Shown: one piece after another, positions 21,016 to 32,598 of the stretch
Layout: each line of letters opens with the position of its first letter
Numbering within the stretch: the first letter of the stretch is position 1
Source: Haematobia irritans
Taxonomy: Eukaryota > Arthropoda > Insecta > Diptera > Muscidae
Direction of reading: 5' to 3'
Length of the DNA stretch: 64,000 nt
NCBI RefSeq assembly: GCF_050003625.1
Contig: NC_134401.1
Span: 98,620,852 to 98,684,851 of the forward strand
Translations under genes and position numbers: made by a program
The notes under the pieces: generated by a model
Seen by the model: only the letters and a program-made list of their open reading frames with translations
The model's database searches: none
What the model was told of the DNA's origin: nothing

Positions 21016-22597
21016 TTTTTTTAAATTTGGTAAATTTTTTTTTTCAAATTTTGATTGCTTATTTTTGGCACGAGTGGCAACAGTGTTATAAATACATTTT
21101 TATGCTTTGAATTAATATTTTTGATTAATTAGCGGCTAAATTGGAATCGAGATGAGTCGGTATATTCGGCGCCGGCATCGACTGGTAAAAAAGGGTCGGC
21201 GGCGGCTAATATCAGCGGCGCGACTCGGCGGCTTCATTCGCTGGGCAGGCCTACTGAGACCGTTTCTTTTTTCAGTGGGGAGTTAGATATCCTAAAACCC
21301 TAACTAACTAGACCCATTTCTTAGCGGGCATCTATTCGATTTTAAAAATTTATATTTTTATAGTTTTTGGCTATATACTCATCTTTCGTTTAATATCCAC
21401 CCAAGGAATGATAACTTTTATAATACGCGTGTAACTAGTGGGGTGGATGCATCATTAACAGATAAAATGGCAATAATTTGTTTCCACCACTTAATGACAC
21501 ACACGCACATACCCGAAGGACCTTTTGAATAGTAGAGGATATGTATCCTTTTGTCAAACACAAATGACTTAGGTAGGTCAAGCATCCCAAAAAACAGAAT
21601 AGCAAATAATGTTGCTGACGTTCCCGTTCGATTGTCTCTTAAGCGAATTAACACAATTTTTTTTCACAATCAGTGAATGTAGTATGCCGATCGATGCCAG
21701 TAACAATGATTTCCCCTTTTGTTAATGAACTACATAAGTGTCAAGTATAATCGTTTTTTGTGTAACAAAAGGACCAAACACCATTCAGTACAAAACCACA
21801 AAAGTCCTTAGGGCACTTTATAGAAGAGCAACCCTGGCCACATGCCGCATAAAATAAACAAAACCAGGACAAACACATACACAACCTATATCACTAACAG
21901 TCTCAAATCTTCAACTGCAACTGCAAAAGTAACACAAATTCAATAACTTCCCACAATTTTGAGCAAACAGCAGCAAACAAATAGGCTGTCAGCCACCAAG
22001 CCAGCCAGCTAACGTCCTTGTTTGTTTACAATTATCCGCTTTTAGTCGATGAGTGAGCATTGTTTAGTGTAGACGTTTTTCAATGAAATGGCATCCCTTC
22101 TTTTGTTCACGAATGACTGCCGACTGCCGACTGTGAATGTCCAATGTATGAACGTCTTTCATAGCATTGATGAAACTTGCATAGGACGAAAACATAAAAA
22201 CCAACATTGCGTGGATGTTGTTTCTTAAATGATTTGTGTTTGTATTACCACCACACATACACACTCGTATACTGACAGCCAATGAGATTGTTTTGTGTTG
22301 GCATTGAGGCACAGTGGAATGATTTCTTTTAAAAAGCTCTTTGTGGCCCAACATAAGGACTGTTTGAGCCAAAAATAGTGTTCATAATCTAGCACTATAT
22401 GTTTGGCAGGCTGATATGTATTGCAGCCATCATCAGGTTGCTATAATTTCTAAGTCTCTTGCCTCACAGCTGACAGATTTATTACAGTGACCAATCATTT
22501 TATTGTTTACAAGCTTACAAAAGCATTTTGATTTATTGCATTAAAAAATAAAGCTTTTCGTAATGGAATTCAAATGTGATAGTGTGATTTCTATATA
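21016..22597. other. Gene-free stretch, largely non-repetitive
   Basis: A GC-rich patch at about 21155-21235 (GGCGCCGGC, GTCGGCGGCGGC) stands out. A few open frames exist on both strands, but none shows a recognisable domain, splice context or codon pattern that I would defend. Confidence 0.45.
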
Positions 22598-22758
22598 ACA
22601 GGTTGGCTGATAAGTCCCCGGTCTGACACATAGATGGCATCGCTAGTATTAAATGCATATTATTTTTATATAGTACCAACCTTCAAATGTTTTGTGTCAA
22701 AATTTGACGTCTGTAAGTCAATTAGTTTGTGTGATAGAGCGTCTTATTGTGAAAAAAA

Positions 22759-25538
22759 ATGGAAAAAAGGAATTTCGCGTTTTGATAAAATACTGTTTTC
22801 TGAAGGGAAAAAAATACGGTGGAAGCAAAAACTTGGCTTGATAATGAGTTTCCGGACTCTGCCCCAGGGAAATCAACAATAATTGATTGGTATGCAACAT
22901 TCAAGCGTGGTGAAATGAGCACGGAGGACGGTGAATGCAGTGGACGCCCGAAAGAGGTGGTTACCGACGAAAACATCAAAAAACAAGTATATGCAGCCCT
23001 AAGTTCGGCCGGGCCGAATCTTAAATACCTACCACCATGAACCAAATATTAGGGTTTCCTTTGAAATTCAGGAGGGCTTGAGGACACTTCCCGAAGATAA
23101 ATTCAAAGATTTCACCTATGAGGACTATATCAGATTCTGGATTTATAAGAAAATTATAAAATAACGTCTTGATTTGAAATCTTAAATCTGTAGAAGTAAA
23201 ATCTGGAAATTTTACATAGAGCTTCAAGCAATTTCCATGATTAGTGCGCCTTCTACACCCTCAAAAAGTGAAGTCGGTCTATATGGAGGCATTACCAAAT
23301 GGACCGATAAAAACTTAATCCGATACACGTTTTTGTGAGCCCAAAATTCCAGAATATTTACAATTTCAGGCAAATCAGATAAAAACTACTTAAATATGGA
23401 CCTATACTTACCGTTTTCGGCACACCTCTTTATGACCCGAAAATACCTCTAGATTTCCAATTTCAGGCAAATAGGATAAAAACTTCGGATTCTAGAAGCC
23501 CAAGAAGTAAAATCGGGAAATCGGTCTATATGGGGGCTATACCAACATATGGACCGATACTTACCATTTTCGGCACACCTCTTTATGGTCCTAAAATACC
23601 TCTAGATTTCCAATTTCAGACAAATTGGATAAAAACTACGGTTTCTATAAGCCCAATACCCAAATCAGGAGGTCGGTTTATATGGGGACCATACCAAAAC
23701 ATGGACCGATACTCACAATTTTTGGCACACGTATTTGTGGTCCTACAATACCTCTAGATTTCCAATTTCAGGTAAATTGAATAAAAACTGCGGTTTCTAT
23801 AAGCCCAAGAAGTAAAATCGGGAGATCGGTCTATATGGGGGCTATACCAAAATATGGACCGATACTCACAATTTTTGGCACACGTATTTGTGGTTCTACA
23901 ATACCTCTAGATTTCCAATTTCAGGTAAATTGAGTAAAAACTGCGGTTTCTATAAACCCAAGAAGTAAAATCGGGAGATCGGTCTATATGGGGGCTATAC
24001 CAAAACATGGACCGATACTCACCATTTTTGGCACACCTCTTTATGATCATAAAATACCTCTAGATTTCAAATTTCGGGGAAATTGGATAAAAACTTCGGT
24101 TTCTATAAGCCCAAGACCCCAAATCAGGAGGTCGTTTTATATGGGGACCATACCAAAACATGGACCGATACTCACAATTTTTGGCACACGTATTTGTGGT
24201 TCTACAATACCTCTAGATTTCCAATTTCAGGTAAATTGAATAAAAACTGCGGTTTCTATAAGCCCAAGAAGTAAAATCGGGAGATCGGTCTATATGGGGG
24301 CTATACCAAAACATGGACCGATACTCACCATTTTTGTCACGCCTCTTTATGATCATAAAATACCTCTAGATTTCAAATATCAGGGAAATTGGATAAAAAC
24401 TTCGGTTTCTATAAGCCCAAGACCCCAAATCGGGAGGTCGGTTTATATGGACTATATCAAACCTGGACCGATATAGCCCATCTTCAAACTTGACCTGCCT
24501 GCAGGCAAAAGACGAGTTTGTGCAAAATTTCAGCACGATTGCTTCATTATTGAAGACTGTAGCGTGATTACAACAGACAGACAGACGAACAGACGGACAT
24601 CATTATATCGGCTTAGAATTTCTCCCTGATCAAGAATGTATATACTTTATATAGTCGGAAATCGATATTTCGATGTGTTACAAACGGAATGACAAACTTA
24701 TTATACCCCGTCACCATTCTCTATGGTGGTGGGTATAAAAATCCACAAAATGATTTTGAATGACCGTAAAATGAAGTTGATCGAGATAGCAGAGGTCTTA
24801 AAGATATCAAAGGAACGTGTTGGTCATATCATTCATCAATATTTGGATATGCGGAAGCTCTGTGCAAAATGGGTGCCGCGCGAGCTCACATTTGACCAAA
24901 AACAACAACGTGTTGATGATTCTGAGCGGCGTTTGCAGCTGTTAACTCGTAATACATCCGAGTTTTTCCGTCGATACGTGACAATGGATGAAACATGGCT
25001 CCATCACTACACTCCTGAGTCTAATCGACAATCGGCTGAGTGGACAGCAACCGGTGAACCATCTCCAAAGCGTGGAAAGACTCAACAGTCCGCTGGCAAA
25101 GTAATGGCCTCTGTTTTTTGGGATGCGCATGGAATAATTTTTATCGATTATCTTGAGAAGGGAAAAACCATCAACAGTGACTATTATATGGCATTATTGG
25201 AGCGTTTGAAGGTCGAAATCGCAAAACGGCCCCATATGAAGAAGAAAAAAGTGTTGTTCCACCAAGACAACGCACCGTGCCACAAGTCATTGAGAACTAT
25301 GGCAAAAATTCATGAATTGGGCTTGGAATTGCTTCCACACCCTCCGTATTCTCCAGATCTGGCCCCAGCGACTTTTTCTTGTTCTCAGAAAAAATTTGGC
25401 TGGAATGAAGAGGTGATCGCCGAAACTGAGGCCTATTTTGAGGCAAAACCGAAGGAGTACTACCAAAATGGTATCAAAAGATTGGAAGGTCGTTATAATC
25501 GTTGTATCATCGCTCTTGAAGGGAACTATGTTGAATAA
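22759..25538 (+). pseudogene. Himar1-type mariner transposase, copy 1
   Basis: Before the F2 insertion: EAKTWLDNEFPDSAPGKSTI and WYATFKRGEMSTED (N-terminal HTH). After it (from about 24737): IHKMILNDRKMKLIEIAEVL, YVTMDETWLHHYTPESN (first Asp) and LFHQDNAPCHKS (second Asp). At 25361-25372 one base is missing just before the PSD motif, so the third Asp of DD34D is not read (frame gives LAPATFSCSQ). A second small deletion restores frame to FEAKPKEYYQNG and GNYVE. There is also an A-run slip near 22765. The copy is non-functional. Confidence 0.93.
22984..24740 (-). mobile_element. F2 DINE-like repeat inside Himar1
   Basis: Left tip CAAGTATATGCAGCCCTAAG with TTCGGCCGGGCCGAA; right end CACCATTCTCTATGGTGGTG then GGTATAAAA. 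Internal strings TGGGGGCTAT start at 23531, 23836, 23989 and 24296: spacing in multiples of about 153 bp. Comparison with Himar1 copy 2 shows the empty site as a run of seven A's. The insertion therefore fits either no target duplication (if the element ends TATAAAA) or a 4-base AAAA duplication. Confidence 0.88.
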
Positions 25539-25606
25539 TAAAAACGAATTTTGAGAAATAAAATGTGTTTTTCTTTGTTAGACCGGGGTCAGCCAACCTG
25601 TTACGA

Positions 25607-26156
25607 TCAAAAATTCCGGCCAGGCCGAATTTTTAGAACCCCATCGCGCGGTAATACGAGAGCCAAATTTCAACTAGATCGGAAAATCGATGAGAAATCA
25701 AATCTGGGGGTCTGTTTATATGGGGGCCTTATATAATTATGGACCGATATGGATAAATTTTTGCATGGTTATTAGAGGCCATATACTAGCACTGAATCGG
25801 ATCGGATGAAATATACTCCTCCATGAGGCTCCGCAAGCTAAATATGGAGTTTGACTTATATAGAGGCTTTACCTAAAAATGGTCCGATATGACACATTTA
25901 CAATACCGTTCGACATACATCAATGACAACTATTTGTGCCAAGTTTCAACTCGGCAGCTGGATTCGTTCGGAAGTTAGCGTAATTTCGACAGACGGACAT
26001 CGCTAGATCGACTCATATTTTAACAACAACCTAGAGTAACATATATATACTTTATATACTTTGTATACTTTATGGGTTCCCATACCAATATTTCGACGTG
26101 TTACAAACGGAATGACAAAGTTAATATACTCCCCACCCTACGGTGGAGGGTGTAAA
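25607..26156 (-). mobile_element. F1 DINE-like repeat, internally deleted
   Basis: TTCCGGCCAGGCCGAATTTT near 25614 and CACCCTACGGTGGAGGGTGT near the right end are decayed F1 tips. About two modules lie between. The left tip starts 5 bp from the Himar1 copy. Confidence 0.75.
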
Positions 26157-26790
26157 ACAGCCCTCTTTATCTCTTGATCGTTTTATATATAGGAGTCTAT
26201 AAATAATTATGAACCAATTTTTACATGAGAATAATAGAGTAAAATTTCAACCGTTTCGGGTAAAGTATGCTCTTCAAAGAGGCTTCAAAGGCTTCAAAGA
26301 GGCGGAAGTCAAATCTGGAGATCGGTGTATATGGAGGTTATATATAATTATGGACCGATATGGACCAATTTTCGTTCGGAAGTGAGCGTGATTTCAATAG
26401 ATGGACGAACAGACATCGCTAGATCCAGTCAGAATTTCACCATAACCATTAATATATGTACACGCAAAGAAAAAAAACGTTTGGAAAACGTGTACCGAAA
26501 ACGTTTTTCTTTTGTTAGAGTTTTTTGAATTGCTTCGAAAATTTTAAACTTTTATCACCAAAAAAATTCGTTTGTTACAAAGTTTTTATTTTTTCAATAA
26601 AAAAAGTTATTTTTGAAACAACAACAGAGTCCATTTCGTTTATATCAAACACTCTTCTTTTCTGACTTTTGGTCTTTAATAAAACACATTTTATAGTTCA
26701 AAATTTAATATAGTACAATGTAATGTTGAACATTTTTTTCGGAATCTTCCGAACATATGTAGAATGTATGTAAAAAAAAAAAAAACTTTG

Positions 26791-26864
26791 GTCGAAGCAG
26801 GGATCGAACCCACGACCCTTGGCATGAGAGTCAGACGTAGCAACCACTGCTCCACGGTGCCAAA
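26791..26864 (-). ncRNA. tRNA-like module T2 of CACGC element 3
   Basis: Minus-strand GCACCGTGGAGCAGTGG and GGTTCGATCCC, followed by CAAAG and T13. Confidence 0.6.
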
Positions 26865-26978
26865 CTAAATGTTTGTTTCTGTTAAATAAACTTTGTTTAT
26901 TCGGTTCGTGGGCGCCGCAAGCTATGCTATATAAATATAACTTATATGGATATTTATCTCTTGATGACCATAACAGGT

Positions 26979-27050
26979 ACATAGCTCAGTGGTTAGTGTG
27001 TTGGCTTACAAAGTGCATGGTCCGCGGTTCGATTCTCCGTCCAGGCGAAA
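26979..27050 (+). ncRNA. tRNA-like module T1 of CACGC element 3
   Basis: GGTACATAGCTCAGTGG and GGTTCGATTCT boxes. A TTTT follows about 12 nt after the module (AAAAAAATTTTAAAA), a possible weak terminator. Confidence 0.55.
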
Positions 27051-27420
27051 GGTAAAAAAATTTTAAAAATTTATGAAATCGTATAATTTCTTCTACATTG
27101 TTTGTATTACAGAAAAAGGTGCTAAGAACTAAAAATCTTCGTGGAAGTGAGAAAGATGTGAGGGAAAATGCAATTAGCCAGAAAAATTTTTTTTTTTGAG
27201 TTAGTCTTTATGAAATTGTTTTTACATCCTGGAAAAGAATAAACGTTTATCACAAAAAGTATATACTTTTCTTCCAAATACACTTCCTTACAGCGAAAAG
27301 CAAATGAGAAACGAACTTTGTTTGTCTAAAATTTCGTTTGGGAGGAAAGAATTATTTTTTTGCGTGTATATACTTTACGGGATCTGAGACCAAAATGTCA
27401 AGGTGTGGTATGAAAATATA

Positions 27421-27742
27421 CCAAAATGAATGCGTAAAAAAGAAAAAGCGGACAAAAATATCGATAACCGATTGAAACATTATTTTAATAAAATCAAATT
27501 TGTTGATTTTAGTTAAATTTTGCCATTTGTGTAAACTTTTCATTTATATTTAGTATTTTTTGCTTACTATAATGATATGAACTAAAAATTGTAAAAAAAT
27601 GTCATACGAATGATGAACATAATTTAACTTAAATTCAAAATTCACACAAGATGGTTCAAATTTTTCTAAAGATATTTTAACAAATTTTGACGCCAATGGT
27701 TTCCCTACAAGTATGAGAACAACAGAATACCATATATTACTA
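27421..27742. other. AT-rich spacer, no gene
   Basis: No repeat family or gene recognised. Confidence 0.4.
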
Positions 27743-28032
27743 CACACAAAAAAAAATTTTTCTGATTCAATCACGAGATTAATTGATCCAATTAACTTTT
27801 AATTGAAAAGTCTTCAATCACAGAAATGATAATATCAATTAAAAATTAATTGAAGGTCAATTAAAAAGTTAATTGATCCAATTAAAAAATTAATTGATAC
27901 TATTATTTTTGTGATTGATTTTTGTTTCAATTAAAAAATTTGTTGAATCAATTAAATTTTTAATTGAATATTTTTTAAAACTCAATTAAAATTTTAATTG
28001 GAAAAATTTTCGTGAATTTCGTTTTTTGTGTG
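27743..28032. mobile_element. ACACAAA MITE, complete copy
   Basis: Tips CACACAAAAAAAAA and TTTTTTGTGTG are inverted and flanked by TA (27741-27742, 28033-28034). The 290-bp interior is a mosaic of AATTAAAAAATTAATTG-like strings. Other copies: 7993-8720, 32805-33017 and a weak one at about 48.33-48.58 kb. Confidence 0.85.
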
Positions 28033-28761
28033 TATATATTAATATTTATTTTTGTTATTATTATTTTAATTTAAACAAGCAACATTTGTTAACATTTTCT
28101 AAGATAAACCAAAATTTTCTTTCAGGGTGCATTCACTTTTTTTATGCCACTCGAAACACTGTGCCAGTTCTCTTGCTATGACACACTACAACAGACAGCA
28201 TTTGTTAACAGCAGGAATGGCTAAAGCTATTCCCAACAAGTTATTCTCACACGTATACGAAACGAGATAGACTTACGTCTCGATAGCCATACGTTAGAGT
28301 AAAATTAATGAAATCTGATGAAGCTGCTGATGATGGTCATAATCGTTGAAGGAAATCAGAACAAGGTTCAGTTTAAGCTTAGCATTCAATTCGTTCAGTT
28401 CAATTTATATGAGGTGATAAAATCCCTTCGCGTTCGCAATTCCTGCATTGTGTTTTACCATCATTGACGCTTGCCGCTAATGTATCCTCGCTCCCATACG
28501 CTCATATCCTTCCACATGAATGAATTAGAATAAACTCATGGGTATTCTCATTCATCCGTCGCTTTGTCTATTTTGTTGGCGTTGTTGTTGTTCGACCAGA
28601 ATTTTCCTTGCACAAAAGGTAAATGTCAATTTTCAAGATTATTTGAAATTTGCTACGCTGTCAACAAACACCGCTCGACGGCATATCTTGGCGGCCATCA
28701 TTCATCATTGTTCGGTTTTGGGTGTCATATTTTTTTTATAGATTACTTATCTACTCATGTG
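28033..28761 (+). promoter_or_regulatory. Probable 5' region of gene 1
   Basis: This stretch is repeat-free for about 700 bp, unlike the rest of the window. TCAGTT at 28395-28400 fits the arthropod initiator consensus, but no TATA box or downstream element is convincing. A pyrimidine tract with TTTTTTTATAG ending at 28741 looks like a splice acceptor, suggesting a 5' UTR intron. A one-codon upstream ORF (ATGTGA at 28757) overlaps the chosen start as TGATG. Confidence 0.35.
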
Positions 28762-28843
28762 ATGATGGACTCCTCTGAGGATATGGATTTGAAAAGGTTA
28801 CTCACTTCGTGGCATTGTGAGATTCTTTACAATTTGTTTCGTG
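28762..28843 (+). CDS. Gene 1, exon 1: first half of a SAM-like domain
   Basis: ATGATG opens a 27-codon exon (MMDSSEDMDLKRLLTSW, then HCEILYNLFR) ending G|GTAAGT, a strong donor in phase 1. Joined to the acceptor at 41026 it gives a split Glu codon and a continuous reading frame of 340 codons. The hydrophobic pattern L..LL..W....L...F matches exon 1 of gene 2 (L..LL..W.L..LL..F), which is spliced in the same phase. This correspondence is the main reason for calling such a short exon. The second ATG (28765) is an equally possible start. Confidence 0.72.
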
Positions 28844-29330
28844 GTAAGTGATGTGGAAGTAATCAACTGTGGAATGTGTATGCGGCGCCAGGAAAAACTC
28901 AAAACAAAAACTATAGATTTTTATGAAAAAAAAAAAACAACACAAACAGTTTGTGAACTTTTTATAAAAAAAAATGAATTTTTAGAAAGAAGACTAGTCA
29001 TCAAATTGTGGCCAAAGTAAAGCAAAGAGAATTAGAAATCAATATCCAAGTGAATAATAAATTTAACTCACAGGTGAAAATCATTAACAAAAGTGTAAAA
29101 TAAAAATTAGGGTTTTCTTTGCAAAACCTAACATAACGTGGAGGGAATGATCTAAAGTAAAGTAAGAAATAAAAAAGTAACCGATTTGCACCTGTGAAAG
29201 ACGGCTTTAGTACCGCCCTTTTTGACTTTGAAAAATTTTGGGATTTTACAGCGTACTCAGTCCTCCAATATAGGCAAGACTACAAATTCAACAGTAATAT
29301 AAGATCAGATACTCGGAGAAACCAAGGTGA
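28844..29330 (+). other. Start of the 12.2-kb intron of gene 1
   Basis: The intron runs 28844-41026. This first part shows no repeat that I recognise, apart from A-rich runs near 28926-28976. Confidence 0.55.
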
Positions 29331-29677
29331 AAGCCACCGTGGATCAATGATTATGATGTCCGCCTTGCATACAAATGGTCTTGAGTTCAATCCCAGTTTC
29401 GACCAAACATCAACAAATTTTCAGCGGTGGATTATACCCTCACTGGCGACATTTCTGAGTATTTCAAAGCTGCTCTGAGTGCTTTCACCACAATGTGGAA
29501 CGCTGTTCGGACTCGGTTATAAACAGGAGGTGACTTTTCATTGAGATAAACAAAGAATCGGGCAGCACTCAGTGATAAGAGATAAGCTCGCCACTGTGGT
29601 ATGTTATCACAATGGACTGAATAGTGTAAGCGAGCCTGAAATACTTAAACGACTGCCACTATCCCTAAGCTAACCTC
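29331..29677 (+). mobile_element. SINE, old copy
   Basis: Starts AAGCCACCGTGGATCAATG, with a degraded B box (GAGTTCAATCCC). The body matches other SINEs and the LINE-like tail (TATCACAATGGACTGAATAG) ends near CTAAGCTAACCTC. It is more diverged than the other copies. Confidence 0.85.
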
Positions 29678-29827
29678 AATGTGGTCTAATGAATCCCCAG
29701 AACATGTCCCAAATGGAAACAGTTCTTACACTGATGGGAGTATACGTTATGGATCCAAATACCAAGATTCTGTTTAGTCTGCCGGAGCAAAGTACTGTTC
29801 TGCAAAAGGATGGTTAGGTTAGGTATA

Positions 29828-31121
29828 ACAGGTTGGCTGATAAGTCCCCGGTCTAACAAAGAAAAACACATTTTTTTTCAAAATTCCTTTCTATTATTCA
29901 AAATAGTTCCCTTCAATAGCGATACAACGATTATAACGACCTTCCAATTTTTTGATACCATTTTGGTAGTACTCCTTCGGTTTTGTCTCAAAATAGGCCT
30001 CAGTTTCAGCGATCACCTCTTCAATGCAGCCAAATTTTTTCCCTGCGAGCATCCTTTTGAGGTCTGAGAACAAGAAAAAGTCGCTGGTGCCAGATCTAGA
30101 GAATACGGTGGGTGGGGAAGCAATTCGAAGCCCAATTCACGAATTTTTGCCATTGTTCTCAATGAGTTGTGGCACGGTGCGTTGTCTTGGTGGAACAACA
30201 CTTTTTTCTTCTTCATATGGGGCCGTTTTGCCGTGATTTCGACCTTTAAACGCTCCAATAACGCCATATTATAGTCACTGTTGATGGTTTTTCCCTTCTC
30301 CAGATAATCGATAAAAATTATACCATGAGCATCCCAAAAAGCAGAGGCCATTACTTTGCCAGCGGACTTTTGAGTCTTTCCACGCTTCGGAGACGGTGCA
30401 CCAGTCGCTGTCCAGTCAGCCGACTGTCGATTGGACTCAGTAGTGTAGTGATGGAGCCATGTTTCATCCATTGTCACATATCGATGGAAAAACTCGGGAG
30501 TATTACAAGTTTACAGCTGCAAACACCGCTCAGAATCATCAACACGTTGTTGTTTTGGTCAAATGTGAGCTCGCGCGGCACCCATTTTGCACAGAGCTTC
30601 CGCATATCCAAATATTGATGAATGATATGACCAACACGTTCCTTTGATATCTCTAAGGCCTCTGCTATCTCGATCAATTTAATTTTATGGTCATTCAAAA
30701 TCATTTTGTGGATTTTTTTGATGTTTTCATCGGTAACCACCTCTTTCGGGCGTCCACTGCGTTCACCGTTCTCCGTGCTCATTTCACCACGCTTGAATTT
30801 TGCATACCAATCAATTATTGTTGATTTCCCTGGGGCAGAGTCCGGAAACTCATTATCAAGCCAAGTTTTTGCTTCCACCGTATTTTTCCCTTCAGAAAAC
30901 ATTATTTTATTAAAACACGAAATTCCTTTTTTTCCATTTTTTCACAATAACAGTAAGTTGCTTCACAAAAGACGCTCTATCTCACAAACTAATTGACTTA
31001 CAGACGTCAAATTTTGACACGAATCATTTGAAGGTTAGTACTAACATATATAAAAATAATATGCATTTAATACTAGCGACGCCATCTATGTGTCAGACCG
31101 GGGACTTATCAGCCAACCTGT
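29828..31121 (-). mobile_element. Himar1-type mariner, copy 2, uninterrupted
   Basis: A 1294-bp element with both TIRs (ACAGGTTGGCTGATAAGTCC) intact and TA duplications at 29826-29827 and 31122-31123. It lies in the intron of gene 1 in antisense orientation. Copy 1 at 22598 shows the same layout. Confidence 0.95.
29855..30945 (-). pseudogene. Himar1-type mariner transposase, copy 2
   Basis: The minus strand gives EAKTWLDNEFPDSAPGKSTI, RGEMSTENGERSGRPKEV, ERVGHIIHQYLDMRKLC, then a frameshift near 30540 (after ELTFDQ). It resumes with MTMDETWLHHYTTESNRQS (first Asp) and LFHQDNAPCHNS (second Asp). At about 30079-30093 it shares with copy 1 the one-base loss before the third catalytic Asp, so the frame reads LAPATFSCSQ. 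Unlike copy 1 it keeps the following segment. It is inactive. Confidence 0.92.
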
Positions 31122-31325
31122 TAGTGGCAACGCGTTGTGATATCACAGGTGGTGAACTTCTCTCTTATCAATGAGTCCTGCTCCATTCTATGTTTTAGTT
31201 CAATTATAATGGAATTCTTTTTTGTAGCCGATTCCGAACGACTTTTCACATTGAAGCGAATTATTAGAGAAGCTTAAAAACTCTCAGAAATGCTACAAGT
31301 ATTACTGAGTTCCAGTCGAAACCAA

Positions 31326-32063
31326 AAAAATCATTACAATACCTTAGCCTATACAATCTGAAATCGGGGTTAAGAATGGCACGTGCTCTTCCTGTCGATA
31401 ATGTAAATATCAGGTATATTATTTACCAAATTTAACGCTGCATTTATAAGCAAGATATGCTCGCATTTCTCTCCGAAAATTATGGGTTCAATCCCGGGCA
31501 AAAAACCGACTCATTTTTCCATTTGATATTTTAAACGAATATCTTCCAAAGGTCTCAAATTTAAGGTTCTGATGCGAGTCAAACAGTTACGGTCTAACGG
31601 ATCCCTCAGAACATGTTCCAAATGGAAACAATTATTATACAGATTATACGCTCAGCACAAATAACCGAATCCAAACATTATGGGAACCAAAATGAGATCA
31701 GGACCAGGGAACTACTGAAAGATAGTGGGACCAATATTAGTCGAACCATTGGAGTTGATAGACTTAAGGTCACATTTGTATCCAATAGGAGTAACCACCA
31801 ATGCCAAATATTGGGTATGGCACCATTGGAGTTCATAGACTTAAGGTCACATTTGTATCCAATAGGAGTAAACACCAATGCCAAATATAGGGCATGGCAC
31901 TAGGGCTTTAGTGTATTTCCCTTCATTTTCGCGGACAATGGATGCAAATGTAAATTTGCATCCATTGTCATAAATATTTGCAATACGATCGGTAGGACAA
32001 AAAAAAAAACGATATGGGAGAGTGTAAAAAATATCAGAATCGGGGAATTACTTAAATAGAATA
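31326..32063. other. Intronic sequence with a 77-bp tandem duplication
   Basis: At 31745-31898 a 77-bp unit (ACCATTGGAGTT, GACTTAAGGTCACATTTGTA) occurs twice. CAAATGGAAACA with its flanks near 31610-31640 also resembles 29700-29730. No gene seen. Confidence 0.6.
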
Positions 32064-32406
32064 GGAGCCACCGTGGTGCAATGGTTAGCATGCCCGCCTT
32101 GCATACACAAGGTCGTGGGTTCGATTCCTGCCTCGACCGAACACCAAAAAGTTTTTCAGCGGTGGATTATCCCACCTCAGTAATGCTGCTGAGATTTCTG
32201 AGGATTTCAAAGCTTCTCTAAGTGGTTTCACTGCAATGTGGAACGCCGTTCGGACTCGGCTATAAAAAAGAGGTCCCTTGTCATTGAGCTTAACATGGAA
32301 GCGGGGAGCACTCAGTGATAATAGAGAAGTTCACCAATGTGGTATCACAATGGACTGAATACTCTAAGTGAGCCTGATACATCGGGCTGCCACCTAACCT
32401 AACCTA
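32064..32406 (+). mobile_element. SINE, near full length
   Basis: GGAGCCACCGTGGTGCAATG head with A and B boxes (TGGTGCAATGG, GGTTCGATTCC) and a central body. The tail GGTATCACAATGGACTGAAT to CCTAACCTAACC is shared with the LINE. Confidence 0.92.
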
Positions 32407-32421
32407 GAGCCCAGTTGCATA

Positions 32422-32598
32422 CAGTGATGAAATATGATCACCTCAAACAAGTTTCAAGAACATTATGTTATTTTTGGACGGGAAACATGTAACATGTTTA
32501 CGTTTGGCGAGAAAACATTAGTTTGGCGACAAACAGGTTCCACGTTCCCCTTCCAAAAATAATATCATATTCCTGCGATCATATTCCTTCTGTGCGTG
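32422..32598. mobile_element. GATCACC MITE, shortened copy
   Basis: AATATGATCACCTCAAAC near the left and GATCATATTCCTTCTG near the right are inverted. The tip CTGTGCGTG matches the family, and the interior has GTAACATGTTTACG. It is diverged and the TA flank is kept only on the left. Confidence 0.75.

Larger units (their letters stand above)
22598..25601 (+). mobile_element. Himar1-type mariner, copy 1, split by an F2 repeat
   Basis: TIRs ACAGGTTGGCTGATAAGTCC (22598) and its inverse (ending 25601) are flanked by TA. The F2 DINE-like repeat at 22984-24740 interrupts the transposase after codons for TDENIKK. Removing it leaves about 1.25 kb, the usual size of irritans-subfamily mariners. The tip sequence and transposase agree with Himar1 as I know it from the horn fly. 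Confidence 0.95.
26461..27366. mobile_element. CACGC element, copy 3 (inverted relative to copies 1-2)
   Basis: CACGCAAAGAAAAAAAACG and TTTTTTTGCGTG tips, flanked by TA (26459-26460 and 27367-27368). The interior is colinear, in reverse, with copy 1. Confidence 0.9.
26170..27420 (-). repeat. F1 module fragment, split by a CACGC element
   Basis: AATTATGGACCGATATGGAC, a TTCGTTCGGAAGTGAGCGTG string and a TTTCACCATAACC tract lie before 26460. The F1 string TATATACTTTACGGGATCTG resumes after 27366. Confidence 0.7.
29812..31325 (-). mobile_element. SINE split by Himar1
   Basis: The tail GGTTAGGTTAGGTA precedes Himar1 at 29812-29825. GTGGCA and GTGGTGAACTTCTCTCTTAT follow it. The insertion uses the TA of GGTATAGTGGCA, seen intact in the SINE at 8023. 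The SINE also lacks part of its tail after GTGGCA, and its head is degraded. Confidence 0.8.

Noticed and set aside
21240..21262. GGGCAGGCCTACTGAGACCG as a LINE fragment (similar to 4784-4805)
   Set aside because: The match is only about 20 bp with no flanking similarity, too little to call.
22064..22372. 102-codon minus-strand frame
   Set aside because: It lies in apparently non-repetitive DNA but shows no motif, and its reading frame is not supported by splice sites.
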